A stretch of 64,000 bases of DNA, from assembly GCA_965153455.1 (NCBI GenBank), contig OZ234493.1, positions 36,897,245 to 36,961,244 of the forward strand, read 5' to 3'. The notes beneath the pieces are model-generated. The model ran no database searches. It was not told where the DNA came from and saw only the letters and a list, made by a program, of their open reading frames with translations. Both the position numbers and the translations under genes were made by a program. Source of the DNA: Sphagnum compactum. Its lineage: Eukaryota > Bryophyta > Sphagnopsida > Sphagnales. This document shows, piece by piece, positions 55,746 through 64,000 of the stretch (the stretch's first letter is position 1; each line of letters begins with the position of its first letter).

Positions 55746-58700
55746 CGATTGTATCATTAGTAAAAAACCCTTTTTTTTTCAACCAAACCACTTTCAACTT
55801 GATGTCATCTTCGACTAAATTTCAATTGTATTGTTTTGAATATTAAAAAAAATTATTCACAATTTTCAAGTAAATTGTGAGCCACCTACTCTTTTGGTGG
55901 ACAAATGAAGGCATATCCCAAATATTTTGCAGCTCACAGAATGTTTTTAGCACACCCATGGTCTACAATTGAATTCTAGTCAAATTGTTGATTTGGAAAT
56001 TTACATAGTCTATAGTCAAGCCTTTTTGGGTTATGTGTCCCATGTTCAACTTCTTTGGTTGATTACAAAACATAGTGATGGATGATAGATCACACATTGA
56101 TGGATGACATTGAGATTGGCAGTAATGTCTTCGTTGCAAATGCACATCAAGACTATTTGTCGACTATGACTACAAGTTGAAGGCAAAAAATGAATGTTGA
56201 ATAATCTTACATATTATGTCCACAACTCAGTTGCAAATGTTATTTAGTAAACATGACAACAACCATTGTGCCATGTTCTACAAACATTGGTATATGCATG
56301 GTTCTAGTTTTAAGAAACAAATATTTATTGAGGTTGTCAAAGCCAACAAAATCATAAGGATGAAAATATGTTCTTTTTCTTTGAAAAACCCCCACAACTA
56401 GATATTGAAAACTATCAAGTTATTTGATGATTTGTCAAAAACATTCAAATCCTAGGTTTTACGATAGATGGTGGGCAAAAATGGTTTAGCTTCCAAGAAA
56501 ACATTATTCATGTCAAGATGGGACCTTTCACCCACTTCCCTATTAAAAGACATTTGGTCTCGAGAAAAATTTAACATAATAAAACTAGTTTTCTTTATAG
56601 TTCAATACATGAGAAAATACATATGGACAAGGAGACCTTGATGCCCAAGAAAAGAAATGATCTTTTGATCAATAGAAGCATTGTCACTAATGGAAAAAGG
56701 CTAAAATGTAACGAAATGATTTGTGATTACATCCGACTAATTGTCATTTACAACTAACATTGGTTACATTTGTGACTAAAAATCACATCACACATTTTTT
56801 TCTCACATTTATGACTATGTTGCAACTATTTTTAGGTTTTCATTCTTCCAATGAGACAATTTTTCATGTTATTTTCCTCTTAGAAGGCCTTCATATGGCC
56901 CATTAGTTGCAAAAGTGACCAAAAAATGATAATTAATACTTATTTACACATTAAGTTATGTATGTGACTAATTTTGTATAGGGTAAATCATGTGTTTTAT
57001 GTCATGGTAACTAACAATTATGTATAGTAAGCCTTATGTATACATCATGTACTCCACATTCATAATGGTATATATATATATGTATTATTTTTGTGGATTA
57101 ATTAAACATGGTTTGAAAAAACTATTATTGTATATTGACCTCATATTAAAATATATGTAAAAATGACAATACATCAATCATCCATAGGTGTATAAAAATA
57201 TATATACAATAATTATCATAGAATTATTGTGATTAAATTAATTACCAAAAAAGTATATATATAATCAAATTATTTAGAACTTAAAATCTAAAATTAGAAT
57301 CCATATTTAATCTTTTTACGCTAATCATAATATAGTTCAACTAATTAATGTAATTATCATCATTATTGTCAAATAATATATCTATTATTTATAATTACTT
57401 ATTACAATAAATAATTATTCTTTTAATATAAAAATTTGGAATTTTAATTCTTGAAATTTACAAATGCTAAAAATTAAATTAAAAAAAAATGTAATTGCAC
57501 TTATTAATCATATTGATAATTTATAATTAAAATTAAAATTTACAACTTTTATGGTAATTTTACTATAATGTGAATAATTAATGTACTTGTTGTAATTACA
57601 ATAATTGAATTATAATATATTATTGTTATGTAAAACCGATAATATTTTATTGAAACTAAATAGTTATTATTACAATAGTAGTTTTTACATAAAATTTTAT
57701 TACTTTTACACAATAATAAAAATTATAAAATTATACTAAATTGATTTTAATCAAATTAATTATTTAAAAATAATTTTCTATTTATTTAGTAGTAGTATCA
57801 TAAAAAGATTGTATAATATTTAAGCTATTTATACAATAGAAATTATAATTAAATTCGGATCTATTTTTTTATAATTATATTATAATTAAAATAAAATATG
57901 TAATTATTGTAAAATATTGTGTTTCTAATTTAAAATTACTTCTTTATGGGTAACAATTATTAGCACTACAAAATATTCACGTTTTTATAGTAATCATAAT
58001 TAATTACTATGATTGTAATAATTTAATGAAAGTTCATGACTATATGTTTGTTGTATTTTTTTGAATTTCATCATTATATGCATATTTTTATTCAAATTAA
58101 CAATTTCAATTTGTAAATGTTTTTGTCACTTGATGATTTCACCATATGTTTATGATGTTTGAATACAATACAATATGTAGAAAATAAAATGTCATGAAAA
58201 AATGAATCACCCTATCTTGCAACTACCCCACCTATCATCTTTGTGGATTGTGATTTAGTTGCAATAATTTATTGACAATCTTTTTCGAGCATACCCATCA
58301 CTCTTGGCATATTGGAGAATACACACAACTTTGTCCCATTGTGTTGTTCCTTTTTGTGATGTCATTTTTATTATTTTGTGTTGTCCCGTTGGTGTGCAAT
58401 TTGGGGTTTAAAGTTAGATTCCAAAGATGTTCAAGGAAGGGTGGGCATGAAAATGGAAGCGAATATGGCACAATCACTCCCAATGGAAACACCCAACATT
58501 TTGGTTCAAACATGTAAAATATACTTTTGAATACATTTTGTTGTTTGCATGTTTATGTTATTTATTTCCATTCATTTGTGTGCTTTATTTCAAGATCTAT
58601 GGTATTCAAGAATCAAATTTCCATTGTTCTCTCTTAGTCTTTAATCATGAGGCACATGAATTAGTTTAGTTCAATGAGTCTTAGTTTCCTTTTAAATATC

Positions 58701-59829
58701 ATCCTTAATGAATTTCTTACATCCACGTGGTTAAGATCAATTAGTGCACCTTCATAATTTTTGTCACAAGTGTCAAACCACTAACTTTTTTAAGAACCAA
58801 GGTGTGGTTGCAAGAATTAATAATCTTCCATAAGTCTTAGTACAAGACCTTATAATTTTGCAAAATATAGGAAAATTTGGAAGGAAATGAATTAAATCTT
58901 TTTGAATTGGGAATATGAGTCCTTGATTCATAAGAACATTTACTACTTAATAGTTTTTAAAAACTTGGATCCATGATTTAGGATCCTCAATTCTTCATTA
59001 GGACATACAATCTTACGTTAAGAATTGGATTTCTGGATTATATTTTCCACTTTTGTCTTATGAAATCCAATCTTGCATATTGAGCTTAATTATGTGGAGT
59101 ACTTTTATTTTTTGTCACCCCTTTTTGTCAATTCCTTTTATGTCTTTCCTTGTTATTCTCAATTCCCCTGCCTTCTGCCTTACGAGTGTAATGCTTACAT
59201 CATATGTATACGGCATTTACACCTTAAATCCAACAACTCTACGATTCTTGAAAACAATACAAAAGAGAGGGAATGAGATATAAGAAACTAACAAAGAAGA
59301 TCACTCTTACATTCTTTTGTAAAGAGGATATGCTTTTCACGTCATCAGCTACCTCATTTTTTGATTCATAAATCAACAAGTCACATGCACCCGCCAAAAC
59401 ATTAGATAGGGATCAATATTCTTACAACTTCGTAGTAATCTCGCGTTCGTCCCATTTCCAAGATGCAATGTCTATTTCAAAGATGACCAAAATAACTTCT
59501 CAAAAGTGAAAAACATTTTATTGCCCTTATCCCTACAGGGCTACATCTAGCTTATTTTTGTGGAAAAGAAAATGGGACTCTAGAAATGAAGAAGCATTCA
59601 TGGGAAGTAGAAAAACAAGATACTTCTCACCCGATTTAATGTCATCGTCTAAACATCTGTGCGGGCGAGGGACCGCCTGCCATCCTGTGCCCCGCCTCGA
59701 TCGAATGCTCCAAATTCCATCCTTGTCAATTCGTGCTCTATTGTCCACCGCCTACCTAAAATCATGTCTGCTCCTTGCAAAAATTATAAAGTCACAAACA
59801 ACAACATACGAAACTCTTGATCTGGGCAT
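55746..59829. other. AT-rich interval without a recognised gene
   Basis: 57,060-58,250 is especially AT-rich with stops in every frame. Short runs at 56,216-56,401 and 58,272-58,517 have no recognised domain. Repeated GTGACTA/TAGTCAC-like words near 56,700-57,000 resemble those at 36,900-37,510 inside the helicase relic and may be a shared MITE family. Confidence 0.4.
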
Positions 59830-60110
59830 TACACTCATAACCTCGCAGGCTGGAGGCTATTTCACCACAAAAAAACCCTGTGTAATAATGCCGGGCTGTT
59901 TTAGTGTAATGCCAAGTTTTTTTCTTCCGACTCTTTTCCACTTTTGGTTACTTTTTTTTTACTACTTTAAACTTTACTAAATTATTTCTTACTGTTCAAG
60001 GGGGCGAGGTGAATTGTTCTCGGGGAGGGGGTGCGCCTTTATTTATTTATTTTCATTTCTTTTACTATTCAAGGGGAGGGGGTGGAGGTTAACGTTTTTT
60101 TTTTCTCCTT
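59830..60110. repeat. Dispersed repeat, inverted relative to 21,421-21,740
   Basis: GGGCATTACACTC, AATGCCGGGCTGTTTT and a T-rich GTTACTTTT section correspond to the reverse complement of the 21.5-kb copy. Two short GTTCAAGGGG(C/A)G words follow near 59,993 and 60,066. Confidence 0.5.
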
Positions 60111-60360
60111 CGTTGCACTGCACGGATGACAGAAAGTGGCCCTCTGAAATACGCCGAGCCATTCCTGGTCTGTTTTCAGACCCAAAAAGAAAGCTGTATA
60201 GTAAGAGTGGTAATAGGGGAAGCGAAACAACCTCCCTCTTTCCCCATTATGGACAATTGCCACCCTCGATATATTTAGAGACCTGCTATACCCTATCATT
60301 TCTCCGTACCACAGCCTGAGAACTAACTTCTTATCATACATATCTCAAATGGAACCTGAG

Positions 60361-62098
60361 AAATGGATCGGGTTTAGGGTTAGGGTTTAGGGTTTAGGGT
60401 TTAAGGGTTTAGGGTTTTTGGAGTTTTGAGGTGACCTACCCCCCCATTTTCAAGGGTTGTGAATCCAATGGTGTAAAAACATTTTCATAATCTATCACCA
60501 TTTATGAGATATGGGGGGTATGAAAATTTGGGGTCTCGGGATAAATGAAGGTGTTTAGGGGTAATTATTATGGATTTTGAATGTTTTGAAGTGACCTACC
60601 CCCCCATTTTCAAGTGTTTTGAAGCTAGTGGTGGAAGTATTTTTGCCTAAAAATGTAGGGTTTGGAAGATATTGAAGATTTGGGGTTTTTGGGTTACATG
60701 GGCATTTGGAGCCAATTGCGATTTTGTTTTAGGGATTTGGAGGTGACCTACCCCCCCATTTTCAAGTGTTTTTAACAAGATGGTGCAAAAACATTTTCAT
60801 AATCTATCACCATTTGGAAGATATGGGGGGGTTTGACTTTTCAGTCCCTGGTTGACTTTTCCTGTATGTGCACAGAATTTGAAGGTTTCCAGGGCAATGT
60901 AAGATGGGCATTTGAAGGTTTCCAGGGCAATGTAAGATGTAATCCATAAAGTTGCTTGGGTGTAGGGTTTAGTGTTGATGTAGTTATGTGTAGTTTTGCC
61001 AAAAATATAGAGTTGTGTCATAATTTTGCCAAATTTGTGGAGTTATGCCAAGTTTTGCGAAAAATATGGAATTATACTAAGTTTTTGCCAAAATTATGGA
61101 AATATGTGAAGTTTTGCCAAATTTATGAAGTTATGCCGAATTTTGCCAAAAATATGGAAATATGTGGAGTTTTGCCAAAAATATATAATTATGTTATAGT
61201 TTTGCCAAATTTATGGAGTTATGCCAAGTTTTGCCAAAAATATGGAATTGTGTTAAGTTTTTGCCAAAATTGTGGAAATATGTGAAGTTTTGCCAAAACT
61301 ATAGAGCTGTGTTTTAGTTTTGCCAAATTTATGGAGTTATGTCAAGTTTCGCTAAAAATATGGACGTGTGTGAAGTTTTGCCAAAAATATAAAGTTATGT
61401 CTTAGTTTTGCCAAAAATATGGAATTATTTGAAGTTTTGCCAAAAATATAAAGTTATATTTTAGTTTTGACAAAAAATGGAATTATATTAAGTTTTGCCA
61501 AAAATATAAAGTTATGTCTTAGTTTTGACAAAAATATGAAATTATTTGAAGTTTTACAAAACAGGGTTTAAGGTTTAAGGTTACATGTGTGTCCCCAGCA
61601 AAATTGGGTTTTTTTTTTTGGGTTTTGAGGTGACCTACCCCCCCATTTTCAAGGGTTCTAAAGCCAATGGTGCGATAAAATTCGCTTAATCTATCACCAT
61701 TTGGAAGATATGGGGGGTGTGAAATTTTAGGGGGGCCGGATAGATGAGGGCATAAAAGGTTAATTATGATACATGTTGAAGGTTTTGAAGTGACCTACCC
61801 CCCCATTTTCAAGTGTTTTAAGGCTAGTGGTGGAGTTATTTTTGCTTGAAAGTGTCAGATTTGCAAGATATAGGAGATTTGGTGTTTTTGTGTTTGATGG
61901 GCATTTTCACCTGATCGCGGTGTTGTTTGTGATATTAGGAGGTGGCCTACGCCCCCATTTTCAAGTGCTCTAAATCCAATGATGTAAAAAAATTTGCATA
62001 CACTATCACCATTTGGAAGATATGGGGGGGTTTGACTTTTCAGTCTCTGGTTGACTTTCCCTGTGGTTCACAGAATTTGAGGGGGGAAGTTTATCCCA
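60361..62098. repeat. Telomere-associated (subtelomeric) repeats
   Basis: A short interstitial TTTAGGG patch (60,369-60,416) is followed by units of about 155 bp marked by GACCTACCCCCCCATTTTCAAG at about 60,431, 60,590, 60,743, 61,630, 61,789 and (variant) 61,941. Each set of three ends with TATGGGGGGGTTTGACTTTT then CAGT.CCTGGTTGAC (about 60,823 and 62,020). The two sets are therefore a duplication about 1.2 kb apart, separated by an AT-rich satellite. Confidence 0.85.
60970..61560. repeat. AT-rich satellite with TTTTGCCAAAAATATGG core
   Basis: About 20 imperfect copies of a roughly 30-bp unit, TTTTGCCAAA(A/T)(A/T)TATGGA.TTATG. The plus-strand open frame at 60,956-61,285 is translated satellite. 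Confidence 0.85.
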
Positions 62099-64000
62099 GG
62101 TTTAGGGTTTAGGGTTTAAGGTTTCAGGGTTTAGGAATTAGGGGTTTAGGGTTTAGGGTTTAGGTTTAGGGTTTAGGGTTTAGGGTTTAGGGTTTAGGTT
62201 TAGGGTTTAGGGTTTAGGGTTTAGGGTTTAAGGGTTCAGGGTTAGGGTTTAGGTTTAGGGTTTAGGGTTTAGGGTTTTAGGGTTTAGGGTTTAGGGTTTA
62301 GGGTTTAGGGTTTTAGGGTTTAGGGTTTAGGGTTTTAGGGTTTAGGGTTTAGGGTTTAGGGTTTAGGGTTTAGGGGTTTAGGGTTTAGGGTTTAGGGTTT
62401 AGGGTTTAGGGTTTAGGGTTTAGGGTTTAGGGTTTTAGGGTTTAGGGTTTAGGGTTTAGGGTTTAGGGTTTAGGGTTTAGGGTTTAGGGTTTAGGGTTTA
62501 GGGTTTAGGGTTTAGGGTTTTTAGGGTTTAGGGTTTAGGGTTTAGGGTTTAGGGTTTAGGGTTTAGGGTTTAGGGTTTAGGGTTTAGGGTTTAGGGTTTA
62601 GGGTTTAGGGTTTAGGGTTTAGGGTTTTAGGGTTTAGGGTTTAGGGTTTAGGGTTTAGGGTTTAGGGTTTAGGGTTTAGGGTTTAGGGTTTAGGGTTTAG
62701 GGTTTAGGGTTTAGGGTTTAGGGTTTAGGGTTTAGGGTTTAGGGTTTAGGGTTTAGGGTTTAGGGTTTAGGGTTTAGGGTTTAGGGTTTAGGGTTTAGGG
62801 TTTAGGGTTTAGGGTTTAGGGTTTAGGGTTTAGGGTTTAGGGTTTAGGGTTTAGGGTTTAGGGTTTAGGGTTTAGGGTTTAGGGTTTAGGGTTTAGGGTT
62901 TAGGGTTTAGGGTTTAGGGTTTAGGGTTTAGGGTTTAGGGTTTAGGGTTTAGGGTTTAGGGTTTAGGGTTTAGGGTTTAGGGTTTAGGGTTTAGGGTTTA
63001 GGGTTTAGGGTTTAGGGTTTAGGGTTTAGGGTTTAGGGTTTAGGGTTTAGGGTTTAGGGTTTAGGGTTTAGGGTTTAGGGTTTAGGGTTTAGGGTTTAGG
63101 GTTTAGGGTTTAGGGTTTAGGGTTTAGGGTTTAGGGTTTAGGGTTTAGGGTTTAGGGTTTAGGGTTTAGGGTTTAGGGTTTAGGGTTTAGGGTTTAGGGT
63201 TTAGGGTTTAGGGTTTAGGGTTTAGGGTTTAGGGTTTAGGGTTTAGGGTTTAGGGTTTAGGGTTTAGGGTTTAGGGTTTAGGGTTTAGGGTTTAGGGTTT
63301 AGGGTTTAGGGTTTAGGGTTTAGGGTTTAGGGTTTAGGGTTTAGGGTTTAGGGTTTAGGGTTTAGGGTTTAGGGTTTAGGGTTTAGGGTTTAGGGTTTAG
63401 GGTTTAGGGTTTAGGGTTTAGGGTTTAGGGTTTAGGGTTTAGGGTTTAGGGTTTAGGGTTTAGGGTTTAGGGTTTAGGGTTTAGGGTTTAGGGTTTAGGG
63501 TTTAGGGTTTAGGGTTTAGGGTTTAGGGTTTAGGGTTTAGGGTTTAGGGTTTAGGGTTTAGGGTTTAGGGTTTAGGGTTTAGGGTTTAGGGTTTAGGGTT
63601 TAGGGTTTAGGGTTTAGGGTTTAGGGTTTAGGGTTTAGGGTTTAGGGTTTAGGGTTTAGGGTTTAGGGTTTAGGGTTTAGGGTTTAGGGTTTAGGGTTTA
63701 GGGTTTAGGGTTTAGGGTTTAGGGTTTAGGGTTTAGGGTTTAGGGTTTAGGGTTTAGGGTTTAGGGTTTAGGGTTTAGGGTTTAGGGTTTAGGGTTTAGG
63801 GTTTAGGGTTTAGGGTTTAGGGTTTAGGGTTTAGGGTTTAGGGTTTAGGGTTTAGGGTTTAGGGTTTAGGGTTTAGGGTTTAGGGTTTAGGGTTTAGGTT
63901 TAGGGTTTAGGGTTTAGGGTTTAGGGTTTAGGGTTTAGGGTTTAGGGTTTAGGGTTTAGGGTTTAGGGTTTAGGTTTAGGGTTTAGGGTTTAGGGTTTAG
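62099..64000 (+). repeat. Chromosome-end telomere, (TTTAGGG)n
   Basis: Plant-type heptamer with the G-rich strand running 5' to 3' rightward, so the terminus is to the right. The proximal 550 bp has many variants (TTTTAGGG, TTTAAGGG, TTAGGG, GGTTTAGGTTTAGG). From about 62,650 it is nearly pure, with rare short units (TTTAGG near 63,895 and 63,971). Confidence 0.97.

Noticed and set aside
59558-59980. 140-codon plus-strand frame
   Set aside because: It runs into the dispersed repeat at 59.8 kb, has a low-complexity Phe-rich tail and overlaps an antisense frame. No family seen.
60369-60416. Interstitial TTTAGGG patch as a second telomere or fusion point
   Set aside because: It is short, imperfect and in the same orientation as the true telomere, so it fits the subtelomeric duplication better than a head-to-head fusion.
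60956-61285. 109-codon plus-strand frame near the telomere
   Set aside because: It is the TTTTGCCAAA satellite read in one frame; composition and periodicity follow the DNA repeat.

Overview
The window is the right-hand end of a plant nuclear chromosome. The last 1.9 kb is a plant-type (TTTAGGG)n telomere whose G-rich strand runs towards the right edge, so the chromosome end lies at or beyond base 64,000. Proximal to it is about 1.7 kb of telomere-associated repeats. Genes have spliceosomal introns. The one substantial gene joins an alpha/beta-hydrolase domain to an NB-ARC domain and LRRs. That HNL architecture was described from liverworts and other bryophytes, so a non-vascular or other early-diverging land plant is my best guess. 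This rests on architecture only; I cannot name a species.

Layout. (1) 1-20.9 kb has moderate GC. It is an old host locus with duplicated exon-like fragments, broken by a degenerate LINE (1,268-9,729, minus strand, 16-bp target-site duplication). The LINE is itself broken by a solo LTR (7,730-8,819, 5-bp TSD). A young, internally deleted LTR retrotransposon of the same family follows (10,158-14,769, minus strand, 5-bp TSD, gag retained, no RT or integrase seen). Then comes a decayed PHO1-type (SPX-EXS) phosphate exporter gene (about 16.85-19.25 kb). (2) 20.9-42.1 kb is very AT-rich and holds only relics: a transposon-associated protein with an HTHEDID motif (minus, 24.87-26.2 kb), minisatellites near 29, 31 and 33 kb, a broken PIF1-like helicase (36.4-38.05 kb) between direct repeats, an antisense NB-ARC fragment (39.24-39.51 kb), and a foldback DNA element with a nested Tourist-like MITE (39.55-42.08 kb). 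(3) 42.1-55.7 kb is the HNL-type immune-receptor gene and its decayed 3' tail. (4) 55.7-60.3 kb is AT-rich with no convincing gene. (5) 60.36-64.0 kb is subtelomere and telomere.

The most interesting object is the receptor at 44,238-54,405. Three exons encode a SERAC1-like hydrolase, one encodes NB-ARC, and one 6.7-kb exon encodes 89 nearly identical 24-residue LRRs. The repeat start advances by exactly 72 bp from 48,004 to 54,340 with no net indel. Within the array an 11-repeat (792-bp) block occurs three times in tandem. Beyond a 1-bp deletion near 54,378 the array continues as progressively decayed repeats to about 55,745. The picture is of an NLR LRR domain evolving like a satellite next to a telomere. 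A mutated antisense copy of part of the same NB-ARC lies 7 kb upstream, so the locus once held more than one receptor copy.

Limits: splice sites, family names and repeat boundaries were read by eye. The first exon of the receptor is unresolved. AT-rich intervals may hold short exons I cannot see.
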